Assembly (NCBI GenBank): GCA_034180415.1
Contig: JAXFOK010000010.1
Span: forward strand, 5,013-69,012
Length of the DNA: 64,000 nucleotides
Origin: CAKMMH01 sp927798255
GTDB taxonomy: Bacteria > Bdellovibrionota_C > UBA2361 > CAKMMH01
Direction: 5' to 3'
Under the pieces are notes generated by a model. The model searched no databases. It saw only the letters and a program-made list of their open reading frames with translations, and had not been told where the DNA came from. Position numbers and translations under genes: made by a program. Positions 27,550 through 36,624 of the stretch are shown here, one piece after another. The first letter of the stretch is position 1; every line of letters begins with the position of its first letter.

Positions 27550-27774
27550 ATGATAGACTCTATTTTTTCAACAGCATTAAATTCCATACATTTAGCATCT
27601 CAAAAAGCTCTAACTCATGCTGAAAATATATCAAAAGCAGATAGTTTAGAAACTACAAACCTAGTAGATAATATTATCGGACTAAATGAAGCAAAGACTC
27701 AAGTTCAAGCAAGCGCAAAAATTATAAAAGTTGATAAAGAAATGACTGATTACTTATTGGATATTATAGCTTAG
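27550..27774 (+). CDS. Miniature flagellar basal-body rod-like protein
   Basis: The 74-residue protein joins a short N-terminal helix like that of FlgB/FlgC/FlgG (STALNSIHLASQKALTHAENIS) in pieces, with a C-terminal helix (LVDNIIGLNEAKTQVQASAK, then a conserved-type end) that matches the flagellar rod/hook C-terminal domain. The whole beta-rich middle is absent, leaving only the two coiled-coil ends. Similar tiny orphan proteins occur in flagellate and non-flagellate proteobacteria. No other flagellar gene is in the window. Confidence 0.6.
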   Translation: MIDSIFSTALNSIHLASQKALTHAENISKADSLETTNLVDNIIGLNEAKTQVQASAKIIKVDKEMTDYLLDIIA

Positions 27775-27801
27775 TGGATAAAGACAACAGAAAAAAGAAA
27801 A

Positions 27802-27875
27802 TACACTTGGCAGGAGTCGAACCTGCGACCCTCTGATTAGAAGTCAGATGCTCTATCCAACTGAGCTACAAGTGC
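27802..27875 (-). tRNA. tRNA-Arg (anticodon UCU)
   Basis: On the minus strand the acceptor GCACTTG pairs with CAAGTGT (one G-U). The D-arm TAGCTCAGTTGGATAGAGC, anticodon stem-loop TCTGA-CTTCTAA-TCAGA (anticodon TCT) and T-arm GCAGGTTCGACTCCTGC are all well formed. The 74 bases lack an encoded CCA. It reads AGA, a codon that is frequent in this AT-rich genome. Confidence 0.95.
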
Positions 27876-27985
27876 ATAACAAAAGATCGTTTGTTCAAAA
27901 AACATTATATATGTTACTATAAAAACTTTAAAAAATAAAGGTATTAATAAAATTTTTCTCTATAAATAATAATATAAATTACACG

Positions 27986-28288
27986 TTAAATATTTGAAAC
28001 TAATTTTACAGCTTCTAATCCTCTTTGAGTTATATACCAAGTTTTAGATGTAAAATCCCCTTCAGGAAAAGGTGAAACTAGTTTTTGCCCCTCAAGAATA
28101 AATAAATACCTCTGAGTTTCTTTTTCATCATTTAAACCACTATTAACATTTATTTCCTCAATCTTATACTGTTTGCTTTTTTTCTTACTACCATCTAAAA
28201 CAGCATCTTTTGACATAGCTCTAAGGACATATATCTGCTTCATATGTGAATCAGTTAATTTTTTTGAAATAGTCCCTGGTTTGTTCAT
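27986..28288 (-). CDS. Small unknown protein, possible winged helix
   Basis: The 100-residue basic protein has no signal or membrane segment. The ending (KTWYITQRGLEAVKL) resembles the wing and last helix of winged-helix DNA-binding proteins, and the N-terminal SHMKQIYVLRAMSKDA could be the first helix; this is inference from pattern only. A GGAGA-type ribosome-binding site precedes the ATG. It stands alone between the tRNA and a long noncoding gap. Confidence 0.6.
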   Translation of the reverse strand: MNKPGTISKKLTDSHMKQIYVLRAMSKDAVLDGSKKKSKQYKIEEINVNSGLNDEKETQRYLFILEGQKLVSPFPEGDFTSKTWYITQRGLEAVKLVSNI

Positions 28289-28665
28289 TTGTATCTCCTC
28301 TCAAATATTCTTAAATAAGTTCTTTTAGAAAAACAACTTTTAAAAAGTTACATTATCTTTATAAAAGAACCTTAAAACTACAAACGCTTCCTACTGCTTT
28401 GTTGTTTGTTACAACTAATTTTACCAATTAAATAATTAAAAAATTTAAACCGTTAGCAAAAAACCACACAACTAGCTTAAAACATATTATAAATATATAG
28501 TAAATAAAAATCTTAGTAAAGAAAACAATAGAATCCTCACATAAAACATGTAAAAATCCCATTGATACCCATGATATCTATCGAAAATTATTAAAATTCT
28601 GCGCCCTCAATTTGTACAATTTTAGAAAATACTACTAAATTAAACCAAAATCAACAAAAAAATGC
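28289..28665. other. Noncoding gap with one hairpin
   Basis: There is no ORF in 377 bases. GTTCTTTTA (28319-28327) and TAAAAGAAC (28362-28370) form a perfect 9-bp stem around a loop that can itself fold (AACTTTT-AAAAAGTT). It lies just upstream of the small minus-strand gene and may be a leader or the end of the neighbouring transcript. Confidence 0.4.
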
Positions 28666-29325
28666 TTACGGTGTTAATTTACTCTCAACCAATTTAGCGT
28701 ATTCAACCTCTAAATCGGTAAGCTGTTTTTTTAATGCAGATAATCTTTCGTACATTTGCTCATATTCTGTGATTACTGAACGCAAATTACTACTAGACTC
28801 TTCTAAGGTTTCATTTAAAGTATTAAAGAAATCCCGTTGAATATTAGAATACTCCTGATTTCTAGAATGTTCCTCTAAAATCTTCATCTGATCAGCAAGA
28901 ACCTTCTCTAACACCCTAGATTCACTTGAATTTTTCTCATAATCACTTAAAAGCGCCTGAAGCTCTTTTTCATCTTCTTCTTTGCTAGTTTTTAACTCTT
29001 GCTGCAAAATTTCTTTCTCTTCCATCTTTTTCTTTGCAACCTTTAATCTTTTTTCAATCTCTTCTAGCTTGTCCTTTTCTTCATTCATCTTGCTTTGAGC
29101 TTCATTAAGTTGAATTACAACTGTATTTAATTGTAATTTTGAAGCTAGTTCATCAATATTTTTAAAGGAATCTTTTAATTCTTTTAAAGAATCTTCTGTT
29201 TTCTTTATTAAAGCTAAATTTTCATTCTCACTTGAACCATTTAAAAACTTTAAAAACACAAGTTTAGTGATAAAAACTAATATTAATGAAAATATTATTA
29301 GACTAATGACTATTAACCAACTCAT
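28666..29325 (-). CDS. Membrane-anchored coiled-coil protein in the GspL/GspM operon
   Basis: The 219-residue protein has one N-terminal transmembrane helix (about 4-26) and then nearly unbroken heptad-rich charged sequence to the end. It is third in a tight minus-strand run after GspL-like and GspM-like genes (gaps of 16 and 3 bases). A structural or adaptor role in the same secretion or pilus machine is likely. I know of no named family for it. Confidence 0.65.
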   Translation of the reverse strand: MSWLIVISLIIFSLILVFITKLVFLKFLNGSSENENLALIKKTEDSLKELKDSFKNIDELASKLQLNTVVIQLNEAQSKMNEEKDKLEEIEKRLKVAKKKMEEKEILQQELKTSKEEDEKELQALLSDYEKNSSESRVLEKVLADQMKILEEHSRNQEYSNIQRDFFNTLNETLEESSSNLRSVITEYEQMYERLSALKKQLTDLEVEYAKLVESKLTP

Positions 29326-29328
29326 AAT

Positions 29329-29886
29329 TTATTTTTTTCTCTCTATACTATTTACTTCTATCACTACTACAAGATAACCATAGGCCTTTTTTATGCTCAA
29401 TTCTGAAATTAAATACTTCCTTTTTTCATTCTCTAGCTTTTTAATAAAATTCATCACTGTTGCAAGAGAAGATGCCTTAAAATTAATTTTAAATGTTACT
29501 TGGTTAAAATCTTTTCCAAATTCCTTTTCTTGTTGAGCACCTATTGAAAATTCAACGATATCTGGAGATTTTAAGGAATCAACATAACTTAAATGTCCTT
29601 CTTTAAATTCATTCTTTTCAAATTTTTTTTCTATTTGTCCTTGCTTACTTTTGAGTTGTAAATATTTATTAACAATCTTCTGTGAAATTCCGATAGCATT
29701 TGTTGCTTCTTTTAATCTAGTCTTTTGTTCAACGAAAATATTTCCTACCTCACCAAGACTTGGAGCTAAACGCCAAACAGCCATAAATACCACTAGTATT
29801 ACCATTACGACGAAAAGTCTTCTCTCTCTTGGGTTTAAACTCAAATAATATTTCTTTATGCTATTATTTACTTTTAATTTACTCAT
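29329..29886 (-). CDS. GspM/PilO-like inner-membrane assembly protein
   Basis: The 185-residue protein has a short basic cytoplasmic start with the LNPRERRLF block, which typically precedes the membrane helix in GspM. One transmembrane segment (about 24-42), a periplasmic coiled coil and a ferredoxin-like C-terminal domain (FKINFKASSLATVMNFIKKL) follow. GspM and PilO proteins pair with GspL or PilN in the inner-membrane platform of type II secretion or type IV pili. Its place just after the GspL-like gene supports this. Confidence 0.75.
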   Translation of the reverse strand: MSKLKVNNSIKKYYLSLNPRERRLFVVMVILVVFMAVWRLAPSLGEVGNIFVEQKTRLKEATNAIGISQKIVNKYLQLKSKQGQIEKKFEKNEFKEGHLSYVDSLKSPDIVEFSIGAQQEKEFGKDFNQVTFKINFKASSLATVMNFIKKLENEKRKYLISELSIKKAYGYLVVVIEVNSIERKK

Positions 29887-29902
29887 AAAATCTATTTATA
29901 AA

Positions 29903-31366
29903 TCAATCTTCTAAATTAATAATTACGTTAAAATTTATCACTTTTCCTTTTCCAGAAGTTTGACTTGCGCTAACATTTTTAAAAACATTACTTCTTTTAT
30001 CTAATATTTTTTGTAATCGCTCAAAGTCACTATAACTTGGAACATTACCTAATATTTTCACACTATTTGCTTTAAACTCAAAGCTACTAACCTCAACTCC
30101 TTTTATAGTTGATAAATCAAGTGATAATATCTCTAAAATTTTCGAAGGTGAAATAGCATAACTAGAAGCTATTTGTGATAAATCTGTCTCTAGAACATTT
30201 CTTGCATTAGTTAAAGACCTAATAATTGCCTCTGGGTCATCATCAACATCATCTGGAAGCTTAATTTTATCTGTAATTGCTTCCTTAATTCCTTGATATA
30301 TATTTTTTATTCTAGTTTCTCTAATGTAATAAAATGAAAATAAACCAATAAAAATACATACTAAGAAAGTAATTGTCACAGGAAGCATTCTCTTTAAAAT
30401 TTTAAGAACTTCCTGAGGTTCGACAACGCAATCAAATTTTCCCATTCTAAAATTAGACAAGCTAAAAGGCATTGAATCTTGAACTAGAAAAGAAGATAGA
30501 GCTGAAAAAGTAACATCATTGCTAGCACTTTTAAAATTTATAAATTGCCCTAAATCTATTTCTTCTACTTCTTTACCAATTTTTTTAACAATACGTTCGT
30601 CAATATTTTTTCCATAATAAATATTTGAAATTTGACTATTAGTATCTTTTTCAAATGCACGAATTGCGATTCTAAGTTGCGATACAAGATTATCTTGAGA
30701 TACAGCTTCATTATTTAAAACTATTGGTAAACTACGTTCATGAACTTGATTATTATTGTGAATATAAAGAAGATGTATAAAATCCCCCCATTTTTCAATA
30801 ATAGCAGAATCAGTTTTAAAGAAATCTTTTGCTAAATGAGAAACAACCCCTAAAACTGCGGCTGGAGTAGTTATAACAAAAGGATCAATCCCTATTTTCT
30901 TTAAGATTTTTATAATATTTTTAAAAATATTTTCAGACAAAAGACTTACATGTACTGGTAAACTCCCCGTGGATTTATTTCTTTTTAAAAATTGATATTG
31001 AACATGTAAATCATCACCTGGAAGTGGCATTACATCTTGAACTTCATTTTTAATAATTTTATCTAAATGCTTTGGAGGAGTTGCAAAAGGAAGCTCAAGA
31101 TTTAATGAAATCTGCTCAATAGGAGGAATTATCACAATCGTGTTTTCATTATTAGCATGAGTCTTTTTAATAAACTCAGAAAATTTACTTGTTATGGTTG
31201 TTACTAATTTTTCATCTAATCTATCTTGCAAAAGTCCTTGGTAAAAAGCACTCTTGTCTAGCTCAATGCTTTCAGAAAAAAGAATTGTAATATCTTTGTT
31301 AGATACTAAATTTAAACTAACAGTTATTGGAATGTTACTAAAATCAATGCTAAAAATCTTTTGCAT
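29903..31366 (-). CDS. GspL-like protein (PilM-PilN type fusion)
   Basis: The 487-residue protein combines a cytoplasmic actin-like half (about 1-320) resembling PilM/GspL, the motif LSNFRMGKF just before the membrane, one transmembrane helix (about 345-368) and a periplasmic PilN-like coiled coil plus ferredoxin-like domain. This is the GspL layout. In such machines it links the motor ATPase to the inner-membrane platform. It is first in a three-gene operon. The motor ATPase, platform and secretin genes are not in the window; minor prepilins are at 49.5-53.2 kb. Confidence 0.75.
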   Translation of the reverse strand: MQKIFSIDFSNIPITVSLNLVSNKDITILFSESIELDKSAFYQGLLQDRLDEKLVTTITSKFSEFIKKTHANNENTIVIIPPIEQISLNLELPFATPPKHLDKIIKNEVQDVMPLPGDDLHVQYQFLKRNKSTGSLPVHVSLLSENIFKNIIKILKKIGIDPFVITTPAAVLGVVSHLAKDFFKTDSAIIEKWGDFIHLLYIHNNNQVHERSLPIVLNNEAVSQDNLVSQLRIAIRAFEKDTNSQISNIYYGKNIDERIVKKIGKEVEEIDLGQFINFKSASNDVTFSALSSFLVQDSMPFSLSNFRMGKFDCVVEPQEVLKILKRMLPVTITFLVCIFIGLFSFYYIRETRIKNIYQGIKEAITDKIKLPDDVDDDPEAIIRSLTNARNVLETDLSQIASSYAISPSKILEILSLDLSTIKGVEVSSFEFKANSVKILGNVPSYSDFERLQKILDKRSNVFKNVSASQTSGKGKVINFNVIINLED

Positions 31367-31525
31367 AACACAGCTTTATAAAAAGGATAATACCCCATAG
31401 GTTATTATACACTGTAAAAAAGTTTTTCGGCAAGTAGTGAATTTTTATAGTTAACAAATAAAAAATCAAGCTTTAATTTTCATATTGCTAGCGCTTATCA
31501 TAACTTTTTGATAAACTAAGTGTCC

Positions 31526-32446
31526 ATGAATAAGTATCTTAAAGCGATTTTAAAAACAATCATTGGTTTATCATTGTTAGTAGGTTTAATTTATATCGTT
31601 GAGCCTAAAAAATTAATAGATACTTTTAAGAATTTATCTTTCTTTGATATAATATTACTTATCATCATTTCATTTATCCTTGTTTATATTAGCACATTAA
31701 AATGGTATATCCTTGTTAAAAAATTAGGCGAAAAACTATATATTAGGAAGCTTTATGCTCTTTATTTTATAGGATACTTTGTAAACTTATTTTTACCTTC
31801 ATTTTTAGGAGGAGATTTTACAAGAAGCTATACAATAGGAAAAAAAATAGGACATCACCAAGCTCTTACCGCAACTTTTCTTGAAAGATACACGGGGTTT
31901 ATTGCGATGCTGTTTTTAGGCTTTATTTTTATGTTTTTTGTGGATTTTATAAATATTGAAACAAAAATAGCAATAACTATTTTGTTTTTAACAAGCATCA
32001 TAATCACCATATTATCTCTTTCAAAATCGCTTTTAAATAAATTTTCAATTTTACCTTATTCAGATAAATTTTTACCACATTTACAAAAGATCCAAGATTC
32101 ACTTCTTGTATTTAAAAATGATAAAAAACTAATTTTTCAAACATTTTTTCTTTCACTTTTGTTTCATACGGTTACTGTTATTAATACAATGGTTGCAGGA
32201 TACGTTATTGGTTGGAACAATCCGTCCCCTTTAGGTTTATTCATCGTGCTTCCATTAATTTTTTTAATTAGCTGTATTCCTATTTCCCCAAATGGACTTG
32301 GAATTCAAGAAGGTGCTTTTAGCTATTTTTTAGTAAAAATTGGTGCCACACCAGAACAAGCACTTGCAGTTGCGCTAATTTTAAGGGCAAAGGGGTATAT
32401 TTTAGGAATTGTTGGTGGGGTATTTTATTTTTTAAGGAAACATTGA
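31526..32446 (+). CDS. Flippase-like / lysylphosphatidylglycerol synthase TM-domain protein
   Basis: About 306 residues with eight or so hydrophobic segments. Blocks such as LPSFLGGDFTRSY, LTATFLERYTGF and CIPISPNGLGIQEGAF are typical of the UPF0104 / LPG_synthase_TM family (AglD-like). Members are thought to move lipid-linked sugars or lipids across the membrane; there is no MprF catalytic domain here. ATG 31526 is preferred, and a GTG at 31520 would add two residues. The next gene starts 43 bases later on the same strand, so a shared lipid-related role is possible. Confidence 0.82.
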   Translation: MNKYLKAILKTIIGLSLLVGLIYIVEPKKLIDTFKNLSFFDIILLIIISFILVYISTLKWYILVKKLGEKLYIRKLYALYFIGYFVNLFLPSFLGGDFTRSYTIGKKIGHHQALTATFLERYTGFIAMLFLGFIFMFFVDFINIETKIAITILFLTSIIITILSLSKSLLNKFSILPYSDKFLPHLQKIQDSLLVFKNDKKLIFQTFFLSLLFHTVTVINTMVAGYVIGWNNPSPLGLFIVLPLIFLISCIPISPNGLGIQEGAFSYFLVKIGATPEQALAVALILRAKGYILGIVGGVFYFLRKH

Positions 32447-32489
32447 TAAATACAAAAAGAAAGATAAAAAAATTGGAGATGAAATAGTT

Positions 32490-33485
32490 ATGAAAAAAAC
32501 AATACTAGTTACAGGCGGTGGTGGATTTGTTGGGAAAGCATTAATTAAAAAACTTATAGAAAAGGAATATAGCATTAAGTCACTCTCTAGAAAGCGCTAT
32601 GCTGAACTTGAGGAACTTGGGGTTATTACTTGTCAAGGCGACCTTGGAGGAGCGTATGAACAGCTAAAAGATTACTTTAAAGATGTTTATGCCGTATTTC
32701 ATGTTGCTTCAAAAGTTGACATGTGGGGAAAATATGAAGATTTTTATAAGACAAATATTATAGGAACACAAAATATAATTCGTGCTTGCAAAGAAAATAA
32801 TATTAAATATTTAATTTACACAAGCTCACCTTCTGTAATTGCAAATGATAATGGACTAGAAAATGTAAATGAGACATTTCCATATCCTGAAAAATACGAT
32901 GCTTTCTATCCTCAGACTAAAGCAGTTGCTGAAAAACTTATAGTGAAAACGGGAAAAGAAGCAAAAGAAAATTCAACTTGTCCTTTAACGATTGTGCTTC
33001 GTCCTCATTTAATTTGGGGACCTGGAGATAGGAATTTTATTCCTACAATATTAGAAAAAGCAAGAGAAGGAAAATTAAAGCAAATAGGAGATGGAGAGAA
33101 TATAGTTGATTTTAGTTATATAGATGATTGTGTAGATGCTCATATTTTAGCCTTAGAAGCTTTAGAAAAAAATGAATCGTTAAGTTCAAATATTTATTTT
33201 GTAACACAAGATGAACATATGAAGCTTTGGGATTTTATAAATAAAATTTTAGAAACTTTTGGCGAAAAACCAATAACAAAGAAAGTTCCGAAGGGACTTG
33301 CTCTATTTATAGCATCAATTTTAGAAATAATTTCAAAAGTTATTCCTGTAGTAAAACCTCTTTTTACACGTTTTTTAATTGTAGAAATGACGACGCATCA
33401 TTATTTTGATATTACGAGTACAAAAAGAGATTTAGGGTATAAGCCTAAGGTTAGTATGGAAGAAGGATTTAAAAGAATTTTATAA
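32490..33485 (+). CDS. 3-beta-HSD/OleD-like NAD-dependent dehydrogenase
   Basis: The 331-residue extended short-chain dehydrogenase has TILVTGGGGFVGKAL (NAD-binding GxxGxxG), YTSSPSV and the catalytic YPQTKAVAE (YxxxK), then LRPHLIWGPGDRNF. The last two blocks are those of the 3-beta-hydroxysteroid dehydrogenase family, including bacterial OleD of long-chain hydrocarbon synthesis and sterol-type dehydrogenases. The substrate cannot be read from the sequence. No OleA, OleB or OleC gene is nearby. Confidence 0.85.
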   Translation: MKKTILVTGGGGFVGKALIKKLIEKEYSIKSLSRKRYAELEELGVITCQGDLGGAYEQLKDYFKDVYAVFHVASKVDMWGKYEDFYKTNIIGTQNIIRACKENNIKYLIYTSSPSVIANDNGLENVNETFPYPEKYDAFYPQTKAVAEKLIVKTGKEAKENSTCPLTIVLRPHLIWGPGDRNFIPTILEKAREGKLKQIGDGENIVDFSYIDDCVDAHILALEALEKNESLSSNIYFVTQDEHMKLWDFINKILETFGEKPITKKVPKGLALFIASILEIISKVIPVVKPLFTRFLIVEMTTHHYFDITSTKRDLGYKPKVSMEEGFKRIL

Positions 33486-33491
33486 ATTTTC

Positions 33492-35204
33492 TTAAAGTTG
33501 CTTTACATAGAGATCCATGTAATAAAGTCTCTTTAAGACGTAATTTCTAAACCTTTTTAACTTTTTATTGCTTTCTTGATAAGTCCCCTGAGGCCAACGA
33601 TTTTGTTCTCTTATATAAGCACCTGATAAATAAATATCTTTTTCATACCCTTTAATTAATTTTAACAAATGAGACTTAGACCAATATGATTTTCTTAATA
33701 CTCTATAACGGTTTTTTATTAACATTTTTATCTTATTATCATTTAATTCTAAAAGATGCCACACAGGGCTGATTTTCATTATAAAATTTTTATTAGGTCT
33801 ATTAAGATATTGATATTGTCCATTTCTTGGGAAATTATTATCTATCATAACACTTGCACCTAAGATTGCCTCTAAATCCCATGGATTATATAGAGCTTTA
33901 TAAATATTTTTATATTTCTTAAAAGTAAAGAAAAAGTGCTTAATAGAATGAGGTTTGTAATTAAATGCATCAATACTATCTGTACATTGTAAAAAATTTA
34001 TAAATAAAAATATATCAACAGAATTTTTAATATCAGCTATTTTGTAAACTAAATCTTTGTCTTTTGTATTTAATAAATTCTTATAATATAGATTTATTAT
34101 TTCCCATGCACCTTTATTATATTGGAAATATCGATACTCTTGATCCATTATTTCTCTATAATCTTTCGGTTCTGGAATATCTAATTCTTTATTATTTTTA
34201 GATATAAGTTTATACCCTAACATAACACTAGGAATATTTGAAATATTAAATTCGGATTTATCCCACCAAACTTTTTTAAACATAAACTCATTAAAATTTC
34301 CATTAATATCCTTTTTAAGCCTAGCTTGTTTTTCATCGATTGGTGATGTAAGAGCATAAAGACCATAATACGTACCATTAAAAAACAGTTCTACAAATTT
34401 ATACTCATTACCTAATTTAATATTAAAATCATTATTCTGAGCGCATGATTCATTCCAAAGATTCATAGCAAATACATTTCTAACTTTTTCAGATTCTACA
34501 TAGGGAGAATACAAAATCCAATCATCATCTTTTCTCATTCCTAAAAGTGATATGTGATTATTACGTTTATGTTCACCGACAGAATATGTTTTAAGCGATA
34601 ACTTAAAGGAAGTCTTTTCAAGAGTACTCGTATAATCTCCCCTTGCATGAATTTCACATTTTGATGAAATATTTCTCTGCTTTGTGCCTTTGTAATTATC
34701 AAATAAATTCATTTGACAATCGACAGTAGTCGTTTCCTCAATTTTATTTGGATAATTGTGTGTAATATTAATTACAGGAAGTGTTGTGATTTTTACTTTT
34801 GAGGCAAAATATTTATCCTTAGTATACGAAAACACAATTATATCTTTATTAGTTCTAATGAAATCATTATCAATCTCTTGGGGTAATAAAAATGATATTT
34901 TTAAATCTTTGTCTCTTCCTTTAAATTTTACCTTAGGATTAAAACTATCCTTTTCTCCTTTAACTATTGAATAATACCACATATTATCTTGTTTATCATA
35001 TAGCAAATCATGATTATTAAAGTATAATTTATCAATTAATGACTCTTTTGAAATTTGACGTTTAGCTACGATTTCCGAATACTGGTTACTTTCTAGCTTT
35101 AATTTTTGAAGATTCGTTCCAAGAAAATCATCTAGTACTATAAAAAAGCAAATAACAATTACAATAAAAATTATTAAAAAATTTGTTAACTTAAATTTAT
35201 ACAT
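33492..35204 (-). CDS. CotH-family kinase-like protein
   Basis: The 570-residue protein has an N-terminal membrane anchor or signal (about 8-28), a beta-rich region, then CotH blocks: IHARGDYTSTLEKTSFKLSL, LGMRKDDDWILYSPY, KFVELFFNGTYYGLYALT and, later, NPWDLEAILGA. Those match the CotH kinase-like family, with members in spore coats and in invasive fungi; some phosphorylate proteins. The membrane anchor suggests it acts outside the cytoplasm. It converges with the dehydrogenase gene, 6 bases apart. Confidence 0.85.
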   Translation of the reverse strand: MYKFKLTNFLIIFIVIVICFFIVLDDFLGTNLQKLKLESNQYSEIVAKRQISKESLIDKLYFNNHDLLYDKQDNMWYYSIVKGEKDSFNPKVKFKGRDKDLKISFLLPQEIDNDFIRTNKDIIVFSYTKDKYFASKVKITTLPVINITHNYPNKIEETTTVDCQMNLFDNYKGTKQRNISSKCEIHARGDYTSTLEKTSFKLSLKTYSVGEHKRNNHISLLGMRKDDDWILYSPYVESEKVRNVFAMNLWNESCAQNNDFNIKLGNEYKFVELFFNGTYYGLYALTSPIDEKQARLKKDINGNFNEFMFKKVWWDKSEFNISNIPSVMLGYKLISKNNKELDIPEPKDYREIMDQEYRYFQYNKGAWEIINLYYKNLLNTKDKDLVYKIADIKNSVDIFLFINFLQCTDSIDAFNYKPHSIKHFFFTFKKYKNIYKALYNPWDLEAILGASVMIDNNFPRNGQYQYLNRPNKNFIMKISPVWHLLELNDNKIKMLIKNRYRVLRKSYWSKSHLLKLIKGYEKDIYLSGAYIREQNRWPQGTYQESNKKLKRFRNYVLKRLYYMDLYVKQL

Positions 35205-35659
35205 ATTAAATAAAACTATTATTTATATCATATTCAATTATTGATACTGATTTTACCTTCTCCATATCAAAAATTTTACCTAACATTTTTACAAACTTTA
35301 ACTCTGAATATTAACTTAAATTATCAAATTTGCCAATTAAAAAACCACTACTTAATGCTGACAGATTTGTATCTATTGTCATACTTCCCTTTAAGAAGTT
35401 ACATTAAACAAAAAATTAACTTTTGCAAGATGGCTTAGCAAATAGGCATACTAAGCATGAGAACTATATATCTTGCTGCTCTACAATAGACATTTTTCAT
35501 CTGTCAAATATCGCAGCTATTTTGGATACATCTGTTATTAAAAAAATTAGAGAGGCGCCAAGAGTGCTAGGCATTTGAGAGTGCGCACCCCGCAGCTGTA
35601 CTATTAGTACAGCGAGGACGGCGCATCTCTCAAATAACGACGCAATCTTGGATGCATCT
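35205..35659. other. Intergenic region with a long palindromic repeat
   Basis: There is no supported gene in 455 bases; one 65-codon frame (35241-35438) has no ribosome-binding site and a biased make-up. The right half is filled by the repeat described at 35498-35671. Confidence 0.5.
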
Positions 35660-35671
35660 CTAATTTTTTTC
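35498..35671. repeat. Composite palindromic repeat element at the htpX 3' end
   Basis: A unit of about 42 bases (CATCT-TCAAATA...TTGGAT-CATCT) occurs twice in the same direction, at 35498 and 35624. A large inverted structure also spans 35538-35670: AAAAAAATTAGAGAG pairs with CTCTAATTTTTTT. Inside it ATTTGAGAG-TGCGC pairs with GCGCATCTCTCAAAT, and CTGTACT-ATT-AGTACAG forms the tip. GC is well above the neighbours. The right end supplies the htpX stop codon. Likely a mobile palindromic element also acting as a terminator. Confidence 0.75.
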
Positions 35672-36544
35672 TAGGGCAGCGATTCTTTGTTCTATACTAG
35701 GGTGTGTTGAAAATAATGACATCATTTTTCCGCCAGAAATACCAGATGCTGCTAAAGATTCTGGAAGTGGTTTAGTTCTTAAACCACCTAAAACTTCTAA
35801 AGCCTCTATCATATACTTACCTGTACCCATAAGATTTTTAGCTCCTGCATCTGCTCTATATTCACGCTTTCTTGAAAACATGCAAACAATTATACTAGCT
35901 AAAATACCAAATAAAATTTGAAACACGATATCACAAAGATAATAAACGCCAGAATCCATAGATCCTCTTGAGTCTCTACTATCATCACCTCTATTAACAA
36001 GGCTTTCTACAAAAAATGCTGCAATTTTTGCAAAGAAAATTACAAATGTGTTAACAACGCCTTGAATTAAAGTTAAAGTTACCATGTCACCATTTGCAAC
36101 GTGACTTATTTCATGTGCTAAAACCGCCTCTACTTGGTTTCTGTTCATAGAAGCCAAAAGTTCATCTGAAACTGCGACAAGAGAATTTGATTTCGTAGGA
36201 CCTGTAGCGAAAGCATTAGGAGCGCCATGATATATTGCAACTTCTGGCATTTCTAATCCTGCACGTGATGCTAAACTTGAAACTGTATTTTTAAGCCATG
36301 CTTCTTCTTCATTTGATGGGTTCTCGATTACTCTTGCTTGAACTGACCATTTTGCAATTGTTTTTGAAAGTAAAAGAGAAATAATAGAACCTGTGAAACC
36401 GACAACTGCACTAAATGCTAAAAGCATTGAATAATCAATTCCCCCCTCTGTTAAATATCTATTAACCCCAAGCACATTAACAACAATTGATATAACAGCA
36501 ATAATTGCAATATTAGTTAATAAAAAAAGTATGATTCTTTTCAT
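35660..36544 (-). CDS. htpX: HtpX membrane metalloprotease
   Basis: The 294-residue M48 protease has two N-terminal transmembrane helices, the zinc motif VLAHEISHVANGDM, two further hydrophobic segments and the downstream KREYRADAGAKNL with the third zinc ligand Glu. It ends in FSTHPSIEQRIAALE. HtpX degrades misfolded membrane proteins under stress. Start and length agree with the family. The final two codons and the stop lie in the flanking palindromic repeat. Confidence 0.95.
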   Translation of the reverse strand: MKRIILFLLTNIAIIAVISIVVNVLGVNRYLTEGGIDYSMLLAFSAVVGFTGSIISLLLSKTIAKWSVQARVIENPSNEEEAWLKNTVSSLASRAGLEMPEVAIYHGAPNAFATGPTKSNSLVAVSDELLASMNRNQVEAVLAHEISHVANGDMVTLTLIQGVVNTFVIFFAKIAAFFVESLVNRGDDSRDSRGSMDSGVYYLCDIVFQILFGILASIIVCMFSRKREYRADAGAKNLMGTGKYMIEALEVLGGLRTKPLPESLAASGISGGKMMSLFSTHPSIEQRIAALEKN

Positions 36545-36624
36545 TAAAAAATTCCTTTTAAAATATTAATATTTACTATAGATTAGGTTATAAGCATTAT
36601 AAATTGAAAATTCAAGCTATAAAA

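Noticed and set aside
35241..35438. 65-codon plus-strand frame before the palindromic repeat
   Set aside because: No ribosome-binding site, biased Leu/Ile composition and no family resemblance; best left as noncoding.
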